NCBI RefSeq assembly: GCF_001282725.1
Contig: NZ_LN876587.1
Span: forward strand, 1,049,695-1,113,694
Source: Inediibacterium massiliense
GTDB lineage: Bacteria > Bacillota > Clostridia > Peptostreptococcales > Thermotaleaceae
Length of the DNA stretch: 64,000 nt
Reading direction: 5' to 3'
The notes beneath the pieces were generated by a model. The model searched no databases and was not told where the DNA came from. It saw nothing but the letters and a program-made list of their open reading frames with translations. The translations under genes were made by a program, and so were the position numbers. How positions within the stretch are numbered: the first letter of the stretch is position 1; the number at the start of each line of letters is the position of its first letter. This document shows, in pieces, positions 1 to 9,504 of this stretch.

Positions 1-2
1 TT

Positions 3-389
3 GATAGTGTAGATGTAGAGATAGAGGTTAATGCATTGACTTTAAAACAACAAGCAATGTTGTTGGGGCATAAGCTAGATGGAAAAGGTGGTATGATTCA
101 AAACAAGAATGACATAGCACCTTATGTATCTCTTATGTTTATGTCCAAAAAATCTAATAACAAATATAGATATGTATTATTGTATAAAGGAAAGTTTGAG
201 TTGATTGGTGAGGAATATAATACACAAACAAACAAAATTGAATCAGTTACTCCAAAATTGAAGGCTACTTTTGTAGCAACCGAACATAATGGAGATTATA
301 TTTACAAATTAGATGAAGATGAAGAAGGCTTTGACAAAACAATAGCAGAGAGTTTCTTTACACAAGTGCATGGATCAACAGTGGCTTAG
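3..389 (+). CDS. Phage major tail (tube) protein, 3' part
   Basis: The reading frame is already open at the window edge, so this is the C-terminal part of a longer gene. The first visible in-frame start (TTG at 36) has no ribosome site and sits in mid-domain. The visible residues (acidic EIEVNALT, then QAMLLGHKLDGKGG and an FTQVHG tail) resemble the phi13/TP901-1 major tail protein family, which polymerises into the siphovirus tail tube. The position directly before the tail chaperone and tape measure supports this. A hairpin terminator overlaps the stop codon, as is common after this highly expressed gene. Family assignment is from recognition of the sequence, without a search. Confidence 0.72.
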   Translation, partial: DSVDVEIEVNALTLKQQAMLLGHKLDGKGGMIQNKNDIAPYVSLMFMSKKSNNKYRYVLLYKGKFELIGEEYNTQTNKIESVTPKLKATFVATEHNGDYIYKLDEDEEGFDKTIAESFFTQVHGSTVA

Positions 390-408
390 TTAATTCTAAG
401 CCTTTTTT
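383..408 (+). terminator. Terminator after major tail gene
   Basis: GGCTTAG (383-389) pairs with CTAAGCC (396-402) around a 6-base loop and is followed by six T. The upstream arm includes the stop codon of the tail tube gene. It probably reduces readthrough into the less needed chaperone and tape-measure genes. Confidence 0.7.
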
Positions 409-440
409 ATTTTAAAATTAAAATAGGAGGAAGCTAAAAT

Positions 441-830
441 ATGAAAATGAAAGTAAAAACAATGCCAATTGAAAATATTACATTGGAATTTGAGGATGGA
501 GTTACAAGAAGTATTAAGTTTTGTAATTATGCGTTTGCAATCTTAGATGAAGAGTTTGAAGAAGGTAGTATAAAAATTCTTGTAAATGCAATAATGAAGC
601 CTTATAAATTTGGGGCTATGCTTCTTTATGGAGGTATGAAATCTATAGACAACAACATCACCTTAAAAGAAGCTGAGGAGATAACTACAAAATTGCCTTA
701 TGAATCTATAAAAACAATAATTGAAAAAGCTTTGAAAGTATTCTCAGCAGAAAAAGGTGACGGAAAAAAGTTGACGAAGGAGCAGGAGAAAATGATCAGT
801 CAGATGATGATGCAGATGATAAAAGCATAG
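441..830 (+). CDS. Tail assembly chaperone, short form (gpG-like)
   Basis: This is a 129-residue acidic and helical protein between the tail tube and tape measure genes, the place where siphoviruses encode the tail assembly chaperone that coats the tape measure before tube polymerisation. The ATG follows a clear AGGAGG (425-430). The last third carries a -1 slippery heptamer at 764-770, and the -1 frame becomes open just before it. The unshifted product ends with a Met-rich QMMMQMIKA tail. The identification rests on position, size and the frameshift design, because sequence conservation in this family is weak. Confidence 0.72.
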   Translation: MKMKVKTMPIENITLEFEDGVTRSIKFCNYAFAILDEEFEEGSIKILVNAIMKPYKFGAMLLYGGMKSIDNNITLKEAEEITTKLPYESIKTIIEKALKVFSAEKGDGKKLTKEQEKMISQMMMQMIKA

Positions 831-1024
831 ATTGGGATTACTTGAATTATTTATACTGTTCTAAATTACATAGGACTGAGGAAGAGTTTTGGTTTAATTC
901 TACACCAGTAAAAACATATTATTTGATTGATAAATATATTGAAGAATTACAGAAAAAAGCAAATATAACTAATGGAAAAGAAGTTGTACAAGAAGATTAT
1001 ATAGATAATGTTCCAGGATTATAA
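441..1024 (+). CDS. Tail assembly chaperone, frameshifted long form (gpGT-like)
   Basis: Slipping -1 at 764-770 fuses the first 110 residues of the short chaperone to 84 residues read from 770 to 1024, giving about 194 residues. The added part begins with an acidic linker rich in Asp and then has an aromatic stretch (WDYLNYLYCSK, EEEFWFN) that reads as a structured T domain. In lambda the T domain recruits the major tail protein to the tape measure. A TTG at 842 could formally start this segment alone, but it has no ribosome site and would cut off the linker. Confidence 0.65.
764..770 (+). promoter_or_regulatory. -1 programmed ribosomal frameshift site (A AAA AAG)
   Basis: The zero-frame codons are GGA AAA AAG, so the heptamer is A AAA AAG, the most efficient bacterial -1 slippery sequence known (as in dnaX). 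The -1 frame has a TGA at 758-760, is open from 761 onward, and runs to 1024. No ATG or GTG start occurs in it near this point. This is the lambda gpG/gpGT arrangement. Confidence 0.75.
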
Positions 1025-1048
1025 CACTCAGTTGGGGTGCTATTTTTT
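1025..1048 (+). terminator. Weak terminator before tape measure gene
   Basis: CACTC (1025-1029) can pair with GGGTG (1035-1039), one G-T pair included, followed by a run of seven T. The stem is short, so it is probably a partial terminator. Confidence 0.4.
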
Positions 1049-1069
1049 TATTGAAAGGTAGGTGAGAAT

Positions 1070-3088
1070 ATGTCAGAAAATGGAACTATAATTAAAGTTG
1101 GGATGAATTCAACAGGATTTCAAGCAGGTACATCTGAAATAAACAGAAAAATAAGAGTATTGGATAGTAGTTTTAAGGCAGTTAGTCAACAAGCTAAAGC
1201 TTTTGGGGAAACTACAGAAACATTAAAGCAAAAACAGGTAGCATTGACTGGTAAGATTGCATTACAAATAGGAAAAGTAAATCAATTAAGAGAAAAATAT
1301 GAACGTAGTAAAACTGAAACTGGAGAAAACAGTAAAGCAACAGAGAAACTAGCTATTGCATATAATCGAAGTGTTGAAGCTTTAAATAAAATGAAAGGAC
1401 AATTGAATAATGTTACACAAGAATTAGATAAGCAAAAAAATGAACTAAGTGAAACTCAACAAAAAATAGTTGATTATGGTAATAGTCTTGGTGAAGTTGG
1501 TAGTCAAATGAAAACTGTTGGTGCAGATATGCAAAAAGTTGGGGCGGTGATAACTGGTGCAAATGTAGTTATGGGAAAAATGGCAATGGACTTCGAAGAC
1601 TCTATGGCAAAAGTAGATACAATTGCTGATGTATCAAAAGAAGGTTTAGATGATTTAAGTGATGGAGTAGTTATGTTATCAAATACATTTGGAGAAAGTG
1701 CAGAAAAAATTGCAGAAGCAGAATATCAAACTATTTCATCTAATATCAAAACATCTGATTCTTTAAAGTTTGTATTTGATTCATCCAAATTAGCTAAAGC
1801 AGGATTTACAGAAACAACTACAGCAGTGGATATTCTAACAACTACTCTTAATGCTTATAAATTAGAAGCTAATGAAGCAACTACCATTAGTGATCAACTT
1901 GTAAAAGCTCAGAAATTAGGAAAATTTACAATTGGAGAATTAGGGGATAGTTTAGGTAATGTAATTCCGATCGCTAGTCAAATGGATATTTCTACGCAAT
2001 CTTTATTTGCAAGTATAGCATCACTAACAAGACAAGGGGTACAAGCAGATAAATCTATTACAGCAGTAAAAGGTGTACTTACAAGTGTATTAAGTCCTAC
2101 GGCTGAAGCATCTAAAAGAGCAAAAGAATTGGGCATTAGTTTTAATACAGTGCATTTGAAAAATGTTGGATTACCAAAATTTCTTGAAGAAATTCAACAA
2201 CGCACTAAAGGAAATAGTGAAGATATGGCATCTTTATTTGGGAATGTAAGAGCATTAAATGGTGTAATGGGGTTAACAGGAAAAGCAAGTGAAGATTTTG
2301 TAGAGATATTAAAAGAATTAGAAAATAGCACAGGAGCCACTGATGAAGCTTTTGAGAAAGTAAATAGTACTTCAGGTGCTAAATTTAGACAAACACTAGA
2401 ACAAATTAAAAACTCTGGAGCTGAATTAGGTGAGAGTTTATTACCTTTGCTAAATGCAATATTAAATATTATTACTCCCATCGCAATTGTATTAGGTAAA
2501 ATTCCTGCCCCAATTGTTCAAATCGGAGCAATTTTAGGAGTTGTATTGTTGACGGTGGGAACATTTTTAAGGACTTTTGGTAGTGTAGCAATGAGTATTA
2601 ATAATATTACAAATTTAGTTTCTGGAGGTTTTAATCCAGCAATGCTGAAAACAGTAGGTATTGTATTATTGGTTGTTGCGGCACTTACGGCATTGGCGGC
2701 TATTATCGCAGTTTTAACAGGAAAAACAGCAGATGTTGAGAGAACTGCAAGAGCAATATCTGGAATGAGTAGTGGTGGAGATCATAGTAATATTAGACAA
2801 CCTAGAATTCCACGCTATGCAAAAGGTGGAGTACACAGTGGAGGTTATGCAATCACCGATGAAGAAGGTGGAGAATTAAAATATTATCCTGATGGAACAG
2901 TAATAGTCCCACATGACATTTCTATGGAAATGGCAAGAAATAATAATGTAAATAAACAATCTAATAGCAACGATAAGATGGATAAATTACTAGAAAAGTT
3001 TGAAACAATGACAAAAGCTGTTGAAGATGTGAACAGAACTATAAAAGATAAAAGAAGATATGATAGAGAAATGGGCGTAGCTTATTAG
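1070..3088 (+). CDS. Phage tail tape measure protein
   Basis: This 672-residue protein has the family layout. An N-terminal helical, coiled-coil-rich part covers roughly residues 35-155. A TP901-type tape measure domain follows, with the GANVVMGKMAMDFEDSMAKV start and the SITAVKGVLTSVLSPT motif. Two strongly hydrophobic segments lie near 465-495 and 525-555, and the C-terminus is basic and helical. The protein sets tail length and is ejected during infection. At about 0.15 nm per residue it predicts a tail near 100 nm, which is an inference from the general scaling rule. The ATG at 1070 follows GGTAGGTGAG. Confidence 0.9.
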   Translation: MSENGTIIKVGMNSTGFQAGTSEINRKIRVLDSSFKAVSQQAKAFGETTETLKQKQVALTGKIALQIGKVNQLREKYERSKTETGENSKATEKLAIAYNRSVEALNKMKGQLNNVTQELDKQKNELSETQQKIVDYGNSLGEVGSQMKTVGADMQKVGAVITGANVVMGKMAMDFEDSMAKVDTIADVSKEGLDDLSDGVVMLSNTFGESAEKIAEAEYQTISSNIKTSDSLKFVFDSSKLAKAGFTETTTAVDILTTTLNAYKLEANEATTISDQLVKAQKLGKFTIGELGDSLGNVIPIASQMDISTQSLFASIASLTRQGVQADKSITAVKGVLTSVLSPTAEASKRAKELGISFNTVHLKNVGLPKFLEEIQQRTKGNSEDMASLFGNVRALNGVMGLTGKASEDFVEILKELENSTGATDEAFEKVNSTSGAKFRQTLEQIKNSGAELGESLLPLLNAILNIITPIAIVLGKIPAPIVQIGAILGVVLLTVGTFLRTFGSVAMSINNITNLVSGGFNPAMLKTVGIVLLVVAALTALAAIIAVLTGKTADVERTARAISGMSSGGDHSNIRQPRIPRYAKGGVHSGGYAITDEEGGELKYYPDGTVIVPHDISMEMARNNNVNKQSNSNDKMDKLLEKFETMTKAVEDVNRTIKDKRRYDREMGVAY

Positions 3089-3108
3089 AAAGGACAGGAG
3101 GTGATAAC

Positions 3109-5058
3109 TTGGCTATTATTAAAACATTTAATAGTGGTAGTTCTCCAGGAGAGATTGCAATATATAGTAATAAGAAATTTGAAGAGTATATTGATTCTTA
3201 TGTTAGTTTTAACGTTGATACAAGCACATTTGGAGGTAGAAACGTAAAAAGTGCAAAAATTAAGTTGTTTTGCACTTCGGCAACAAAATATCAAGAGGGA
3301 ATGGAAAACTCTGCAAGATTAAGGGCATATGATAGAAAAGAAACTACAATGCTTTCTTCTGAAATTGTAGTAGATGATAGTTATATAAACCATTATATAG
3401 ATATTCCACTAAATGAAAATTTTAAAGTAGATGACACATACTTTGTCCTTAAACATGGTGTTACTTCTTATTTTTCTTCTGCTAAGTTTATGGGTTTTGG
3501 TAGTCAGAGTTCCCCGATATTAGAAATAGAACTAGAATCAATTGCACAAACTAAACCGACAAATCTAAAAAATTCATCAGATAAAATTTACGATACTATT
3601 AAATTGAGTTGGGACTATGAAAAAGGTGCAGAACAAGATCATCAAACGAAATTCGACTTAATGTATAGTGTAAATGGTGGCATATGGAAAACCATCACAG
3701 AGAGTACAGAAAATAATTTCAAAGAGTTCGCCCCCTTCACATTTAAAAGTAAGGATTCTATTGTATGGAAAGTTAGAACATATTCTATTGATAATGCAGT
3801 TAGTGAGTGGAGTGATGAAGTACATTTTACATTACAAGAATATACTCCCCCATATCCTACCAATTTAATGCCAGGAGGAAGTATAGAAAAAGATCATGAT
3901 ATTACATTTAGTTGGCAATATCAAATACCTGTTACGGGATTTGAGTTAAAATATAGTAATGATGGAAGTACGTTTAAAACAATATCAAAAAATACAGCAG
4001 ATACTACAGCAGATACTTCTCTAACAATTCCTAAATCTGAATTTGAGACAGGAACAGTATTTTGGCAGATTAGATGCAAAGATAAGCAAGGAATATGGTC
4101 AAATTGGACTAATATTACAACTTTTATATATGCAGGAAAGCCAAAAACACCACAAATTATTTCTACAAATCACTTCAACGTTGCATATATAAAAGTTGAG
4201 TGGGTATCTAACGAACAGGTAGCATATGAATTTAAAATATTAGATGGTAGCACAGAGGTAGTATCTACAAATGAGGTAACTAGTTCTACACAAAAGAATT
4301 ATGAATATACATCTGCAAATAATAAAACATTAAATGTGCAAATAAGGATTAAAAATCAATTTGGATTATGGTCAGATTGGGATATTCAAACAATTTCAGT
4401 AAATTTTGAGTTGCCTACAACGCCACAGGTGTTTGTAAATAGTAATGAAAAACGTGGAAGTGTTGAAATAAAAGTTATTAATATGAATATAGGAATAGAT
4501 ATTAAAGAAAATCAAGTAATGAGGAGAAAAATCAATGAAGATTGGAATATCATAGGAACTATAAGCAAAAATAAAACTTATATTGATTATACAATTATTT
4601 CTGATGAAGTATATGAATATAAAATACGTGCAATTGGTATAAATGGTGGTGTAATAGATAGCGATAGCAATATTGCAAAAGTAAAAGTAAGAAATACTCA
4701 ACTAGCAAATACAGAAGATTATACAGATTATGTAGAATTGAAATATAATCCTAAAAGGACTTTAACTTATAGCCTTGATGAACATTTAACACATTTTGTA
4801 GGAAGAAAAAAAGCTGTAGTAGAGCGTGGAGAATTTGAAGATACATCATTAGCATTAAGTTTTACAATAAGAGAGTATAATAATTTAATGAAATTAATTA
4901 ATCTTATTAAGAGTGGAGAAACATTGCTTTTAAGAGATAGCAGGAAAAGAAAAATATATTGTAGTATTGATAATTTGCAAATACAAGAAGATTGGCAAAG
5001 GAACAAATACAATGTAAGTTTTTCGGTCAATGAAGTTGACTTTGAGGAAGTGATATAA
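3109..5058 (+). CDS. Distal tail / tail structural protein with fibronectin-III-like repeats
   Basis: A TTG start follows the strong site AGGAGGTGAT. The 649-residue protein begins with a beta-rich domain of about 145 residues. Several fibronectin type III-like repeats follow; the repeated signatures LSWDYEKG, FSWQYQIP and VEWVSNEQ with PTNLKN, PTNLMP and PKTPQI openers are visible. The C-terminal domain of about 120 residues (YNPKRTLTYSLDEHLTHFVGR and later RDSRKRKIYCSI) resembles distal-tail proteins. It lies between tape measure and hub, as expected for a Dit-type adaptor. The stop overlaps the next start by one base (TAATG), indicating translational coupling. Confidence 0.7.
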   Translation: MAIIKTFNSGSSPGEIAIYSNKKFEEYIDSYVSFNVDTSTFGGRNVKSAKIKLFCTSATKYQEGMENSARLRAYDRKETTMLSSEIVVDDSYINHYIDIPLNENFKVDDTYFVLKHGVTSYFSSAKFMGFGSQSSPILEIELESIAQTKPTNLKNSSDKIYDTIKLSWDYEKGAEQDHQTKFDLMYSVNGGIWKTITESTENNFKEFAPFTFKSKDSIVWKVRTYSIDNAVSEWSDEVHFTLQEYTPPYPTNLMPGGSIEKDHDITFSWQYQIPVTGFELKYSNDGSTFKTISKNTADTTADTSLTIPKSEFETGTVFWQIRCKDKQGIWSNWTNITTFIYAGKPKTPQIISTNHFNVAYIKVEWVSNEQVAYEFKILDGSTEVVSTNEVTSSTQKNYEYTSANNKTLNVQIRIKNQFGLWSDWDIQTISVNFELPTTPQVFVNSNEKRGSVEIKVINMNIGIDIKENQVMRRKINEDWNIIGTISKNKTYIDYTIISDEVYEYKIRAIGINGGVIDSDSNIAKVKVRNTQLANTEDYTDYVELKYNPKRTLTYSLDEHLTHFVGRKKAVVERGEFEDTSLALSFTIREYNNLMKLINLIKSGETLLLRDSRKRKIYCSIDNLQIQEDWQRNKYNVSFSVNEVDFEEVI

Positions 5059-6161
5059 TGTTAGCTTTAGCAAGAGATGGGTTTACAGAAGATGAAGTGA
5101 AAAAAATACTACATAGTTCAAACAGAAATATAAAGTTTGAATATAATCTGCTTGACAAGAATGATATATATAAGAAAACATTGGATACTGTAAAAAGTTG
5201 TAGAGTATCATATAGTAGTTTAGGACAATTAAAATCTAGTGCAAGTATAAAAATGAAAGAAGACCAAACGGTTGACTATTTAAGTGATAGAATTCAGCCG
5301 TTTGTTGTTTTTTTGAGAGGTAAGAAGAAAATAAAATTTCCATTAGGAATATTTCTTTTAAATAGTCCTAAAAGAAAAGATGAAAATAATACAATATATC
5401 GTGAAATTGAATGTTATTCAAAATTGCAAATATTAATACAAGATAAGTTTGGAGAAAGATATTTTATCCCAAAGGGAACTAATTATATAACTGCAATTGC
5501 TCAAATAATTGCATCTACAGGAGAAACAAAGATAAATTTAGTGCCTAAAAATGCTGTATTACAAACAGACAAAGAGTTTGATATAGAAAAATCTAAACTA
5601 GAGATTGTAAATGAATTATTGAAAGAAATCAATTATTATTCTCTTAGGGTGGATGAAGAAGGTTATTTTGTATCAAATCCTTATGTGCTACCTGTTGATC
5701 GTACCATTGAATATGAATATGTAGATAATGAATTGAGTGTAATTGGTGAAGGTGCAACAGAGGAATTAGATTTATTTAATGTTCCAAATGTGTTTGTAAG
5801 ATATGTAAATAATCCAGAAAGACCAGATATGAGAAGTGAATATATTAATGACAATAAAAGTTCTATCACATCTACAGTATCTAGAGGCATGAGGATAGTA
5901 GATATGAAAGCTATAAATGATATAGCAAGTCAATCGGATCTAGATGATTTGACAAGAAGAGATGCATATAATGCTAGTCAAGTATACGGTCATGTAACGT
6001 TTGAAACTGCAATAATGCCTTTTCATGAGTATTTAGATTGTTTATACCTTAGATATAATCGACTTGGAATAAATGATAAATATATAGAAACAAGTTGGGA
6101 AATTGATTGTAAAGCAGGAAGTAAAATGAGACATACTGTAAGAAAGGTAGTGAATATATAG
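5058..6161 (+). CDS. Tail hub / tail-associated baseplate protein
   Basis: This 367-residue protein follows the distal tail gene, where the tail hub (Tal, gp27-like) is normally found. It shows the alternating beta pattern and order of the hub domain of prophage tail endopeptidase-type proteins: an N-terminal SSASIKMKED and RIQPFVVFLRGKKKIKFPLGIFLL segment, a central helical TAIAQIIASTG, and a late DLDDLTRRDAYNASQVYG helix. No peptidase or lysozyme extension is present, so it is a hub without lytic domain. It overlaps its neighbours by one base on each side. Confidence 0.65.
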   Translation: MLALARDGFTEDEVKKILHSSNRNIKFEYNLLDKNDIYKKTLDTVKSCRVSYSSLGQLKSSASIKMKEDQTVDYLSDRIQPFVVFLRGKKKIKFPLGIFLLNSPKRKDENNTIYREIECYSKLQILIQDKFGERYFIPKGTNYITAIAQIIASTGETKINLVPKNAVLQTDKEFDIEKSKLEIVNELLKEINYYSLRVDEEGYFVSNPYVLPVDRTIEYEYVDNELSVIGEGATEELDLFNVPNVFVRYVNNPERPDMRSEYINDNKSSITSTVSRGMRIVDMKAINDIASQSDLDDLTRRDAYNASQVYGHVTFETAIMPFHEYLDCLYLRYNRLGINDKYIETSWEIDCKAGSKMRHTVRKVVNI

Positions 6162-6346
6162 TGCTGAAATTTGCAACAGTAGAGGAAATTGTAGGGAATA
6201 AATTAAAGGTTAAATTTTATGGTGAAACGAAGAAAAGTAATAAAGCATATGAAAAAATGGATAGTTATAGTAGCCCTAATATTGGAGATGTAGTTTCACT
6301 TATGAAAACGAGTGGAACTTATTTTATTTTAGGGAAAAAATCATAG
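6161..6346 (+). CDS. Small OB-fold-like tail protein
   Basis: A 61-residue product starts at GTG 6161, which overlaps the stop of the hub gene by one base. The pattern (ATVEEIVGNKLKVKFYGE, KAYEKMDSY, IGDVVSLMKTSGTYFILGK) is that of a single small beta barrel, like OB-fold modules found at the tips of siphovirus tails. Function is inferred from this pattern and from position between hub and baseplate upper protein. Confidence 0.55.
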   Translation: MLKFATVEEIVGNKLKVKFYGETKKSNKAYEKMDSYSSPNIGDVVSLMKTSGTYFILGKKS

Positions 6347-6363
6347 AAAGGATGTGATATAAA

Positions 6364-9036
6364 TTGATTACTAGACAGTTTGATATTATATTAAATACTA
6401 AAATTCTTAATACATTGACAAGTAATATGGTAGTTACTCAAAATGATAAAGACACAAATGTGTTAAAAATAAAAGTATTTGATGGAGATAGTGAAATAGA
6501 TTATACACAAGTAGATCATGCAAGAATATTCTTTGAAAAGAGAGATAAAGAAGTTATACAAGGAGATTTGACAAAAGTTAGTGATGGATTTACATATCAA
6601 ATGGGAACAAATGAAATAGCTTGTAATGGTGAAGTATTAACTATTATACATTTATATGGTAGTAATAATGAACGTCTTGCTACATCTAAATTTAAGTTTG
6701 AAGTTGAAAGAGATCTAGAAAATAAAAATGCTATAAAGAGTAGTAGTCAATACTCAGCTTTAGAAACTATAATAGTAGAATTCAGAGAAGAAGTTTCAAA
6801 ACTACAAGAAGAAGTAAATAAAATTATTGCAGAAGGAAGTACAAATATTCCAGAGATTATTAATGCTAGACATTCTACACCAAAAAATAAGCAATTTAAT
6901 ACATTGAAAGAAAGACTAGATGATGTAGAGCAAGATACAAAATTAAATCACGATAAAATCAGCATTTTAGAAGAAGCGAATAATTCGCAAACTGCTGATT
7001 TAGCGAAATTGAATGATGAAATATCCAACGAAAAAAAAGCTACAGTACCACTAGGCTACCCTAACAACATAGAAACCATCAACTCCAAAATTGGAGGAAA
7101 TATAGATGTAAAAATTGATGGGAATATGGAAGATGTAACTTTGGATACTGGTGTAGTAACCAAACAACCTGTTCAAAATCCTTATGTGAGAGTACAAGGG
7201 AAGAATTTGATAGATTTTAAAACATCAAAAAAAAGAAATGACTCTAAAGGAACTTTGGAATTAATAGACAACGGAGTAATTTTAAATGACTCATACTATT
7301 TTGAATTGAAAGCATATAATTTAAAGCTTAATATTCCTTATACACTTTTTTGTGAGTATGAACAATTAACAGAATTAGGAATCATAACCCCAGCTGTTTT
7401 TTGGAGGATTGAATATGCAGATGGTACTTTATCAGGAGGAACGAAGATAGGAAAAAGCCTAACCCCAATAAAAGAAGTAAAAACAATTTACCTATACCAT
7501 AAAGATACAGAAGATGTATTTAAAAGCAAATTTTCAAATATTCAACTTGAAGAAGGAACAACTGCAACAGACTACGAACCATACAGAGAATCCATAGGAA
7601 TCATACCTACACACCTAGCAAAGGTAGGAGATGTAAAAGACAGAGTTATTGGAATAAAAGGAACAAAAGCTATTGTGGATAGAAAAAATAAAAGAATTAA
7701 ATTAGATGAAAGTTTGGATTATAGTATTGAACCAGAAAAAGGAACTGGATGGAAAAGGATATGCGTTACAAATATATTTCCTTATACAATAAATTCTACC
7801 ATCTTACAAATAATGAAAAAACATAATGGAAGTATATTAGAACAATATGATTCTACTCCAACAAAAGCCGATCAATTTATATTATTTGGTGCTACTAGTT
7901 CATATAAAGGTCAATGCTACATTTCAGTTTCCAACACCGACACAGGCTGGGGAGACTCTTACACACCTACCTCAGCCTCAGAGGAAATTAAAGCCTATTT
8001 TATGGGGTGGAAGATGTACCCTGCTGGAACTAGCAGACTAGACACATACAATGGAACTGGTAGAAAAGCATGGTATCGTATTACAGAACTAACAAAACCA
8101 TACGATCCTTCAAGAGAATTTCTTGATAATCCCCCTACAGAATCCTACCCAGAATGGACACCATATGAACTATTTTATGTGCTAGAGACTCCTAGAACAG
8201 AAGAAATAGAAATGAATATTATAGGAGATAGTTTTTCCTTAGAAGAAGGGGTAAACACAGTAGAAGTTGGAATAGGTTTAGTTTATGAAAAAGCTACTGT
8301 AGGACAATATACAACATTTTATGAAATAAATACAACCCTAGTTCCAGAAACACAATTTATGTATAAAGCAGAAAATATAATGAGTATATACAAAAATAAA
8401 GCAAATTCATTAAGCATAGATAATCAAAATTGGGTTTTTGATAAAGGAAGTGGAGGTACAGGGAAAGACTGTTGGGGTAAAATGAGATTATATCAAGTGA
8501 TAAGTGATAACCTATTTGACTCACAAGCTGAATATTACATTCTCTACGAAATGATTCCAGAACTTTACACATGTCAGCCTACCAATGTCGAAATAATTTA
8601 CTCTGAAAATATAAGAGATAGTCTTAACAGTGCAGTAAAGAAAATTGGAGAAGTAAGTGGAGATGTAAGTCAGATAAATAAAGAGATGCTAAGTAAATTA
8701 CAAGTGCCAGAAGGTTACAGGCTAGAAGTTGTTGAATTTGAGGGTATAAGTGAATCCACAGAGAAATATGCTATTGGTAAAATAGTACCTTTTAAGCGTG
8801 CATTTAGTGAAAAGCCAAGAGTTATACATAGATGTCTAACTAGTTTTGGGGATCTATTAAATGAAGAAAACATGGTAAAAAACACATCAGATGTGAAAAC
8901 TACAATTATTATGTATAATTCATCATCAGGAGGAACTACTTTAACAAATACTTTTGTTTCATTTATTACTATGGATAAAAGTTTTATAAAAACAAATCAA
9001 CCATACAAAGGTTATATTGTTGTTATAGGAAAATAA
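6364..9036 (+). CDS. Baseplate upper protein / receptor-binding structural protein (BppU N-terminal domain)
   Basis: This 890-residue protein opens at TTG 6364 after AAAGGATGTGAT. Residues 1-125 form a BppU-type N-terminal domain (DUF2479 family), known from lactococcal phage baseplates. A coiled coil follows at roughly 135-225. The remainder is long and beta-rich with Tyr/Gly motifs typical of carbohydrate-binding fibre domains, and a final domain (residues about 775-890) looks like a fibre tip. The codon and base mix shifts to more C-rich stretches around 7050-8200, which may indicate recombination in the host-specificity region. Host range determination is inferred. Confidence 0.7.
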   Translation: MITRQFDIILNTKILNTLTSNMVVTQNDKDTNVLKIKVFDGDSEIDYTQVDHARIFFEKRDKEVIQGDLTKVSDGFTYQMGTNEIACNGEVLTIIHLYGSNNERLATSKFKFEVERDLENKNAIKSSSQYSALETIIVEFREEVSKLQEEVNKIIAEGSTNIPEIINARHSTPKNKQFNTLKERLDDVEQDTKLNHDKISILEEANNSQTADLAKLNDEISNEKKATVPLGYPNNIETINSKIGGNIDVKIDGNMEDVTLDTGVVTKQPVQNPYVRVQGKNLIDFKTSKKRNDSKGTLELIDNGVILNDSYYFELKAYNLKLNIPYTLFCEYEQLTELGIITPAVFWRIEYADGTLSGGTKIGKSLTPIKEVKTIYLYHKDTEDVFKSKFSNIQLEEGTTATDYEPYRESIGIIPTHLAKVGDVKDRVIGIKGTKAIVDRKNKRIKLDESLDYSIEPEKGTGWKRICVTNIFPYTINSTILQIMKKHNGSILEQYDSTPTKADQFILFGATSSYKGQCYISVSNTDTGWGDSYTPTSASEEIKAYFMGWKMYPAGTSRLDTYNGTGRKAWYRITELTKPYDPSREFLDNPPTESYPEWTPYELFYVLETPRTEEIEMNIIGDSFSLEEGVNTVEVGIGLVYEKATVGQYTTFYEINTTLVPETQFMYKAENIMSIYKNKANSLSIDNQNWVFDKGSGGTGKDCWGKMRLYQVISDNLFDSQAEYYILYEMIPELYTCQPTNVEIIYSENIRDSLNSAVKKIGEVSGDVSQINKEMLSKLQVPEGYRLEVVEFEGISESTEKYAIGKIVPFKRAFSEKPRVIHRCLTSFGDLLNEENMVKNTSDVKTTIIMYNSSSGGTTLTNTFVSFITMDKSFIKTNQPYKGYIVVIGK

Positions 9037-9047
9037 GAGGTGATAAA

Positions 9048-9503
9048 ATGATAAACTTAATTATAATACAAGGTAGTAAATCTACTACTCTACATGATTT
9101 TAAAATCACAACTAAAGGAATGAAACTACAAATTAATGGAACTCATTACACAGCAGGTAACCAAGAAATTTTTACAAATTATATAGAAGAAATGACAACT
9201 GTTAAAGAAAAAGTTTGGAATGAAGAATTACAAGACTTTACAGAAATAGAAAAACAAGTACCTACTGGAAAGAGAATTCAGTTAGAAGGCGTAGAAGTAG
9301 AAATTCAAGCAGGTTTTGAATACGAGGTATGGATATGTGAAGATGGAATTGTGATTCTTACAAAAGAGATGAATAACCCAGAATCACAATTTGATAAAGT
9401 ACCAGATAATGTTATTGATCGGTTGGCTTGGTTTAGTGTGCCATTAGGAACTAATACTCTTGATGATGTAGAAATAAATGCGATAGAGATAAGGGAGGAA
9501 TAA
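9048..9503 (+). CDS. Phage tail-region protein of unknown function
   Basis: A 151-residue protein with ATG 9048 after AGAGGTGAT. It is beta-rich and acidic (KEKVWNEELQDFTEIEKQVP, EYEVWICEDGIVILT). No family was recognised. It lies between the baseplate protein and two small tail-completion genes with short spacing, so it is probably a late structural or accessory tail protein. Confidence 0.55.
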   Translation: MINLIIIQGSKSTTLHDFKITTKGMKLQINGTHYTAGNQEIFTNYIEEMTTVKEKVWNEELQDFTEIEKQVPTGKRIQLEGVEVEIQAGFEYEVWICEDGIVILTKEMNNPESQFDKVPDNVIDRLAWFSVPLGTNTLDDVEINAIEIREE

Positions 9504-9504
9504 T

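Noticed and set aside
842-1024. Independent 60-residue gene starting at TTG 842
   Set aside because: No ribosome site, and the same frame is open back to a perfect -1 slippery site; the frameshift fusion explains it better.
4396-4701. 101-codon - strand frame inside the distal tail gene
   Set aside because: Antisense shadow rich in Tyr/Ile/Phe, as expected from AT-rich coding DNA; no start signal.
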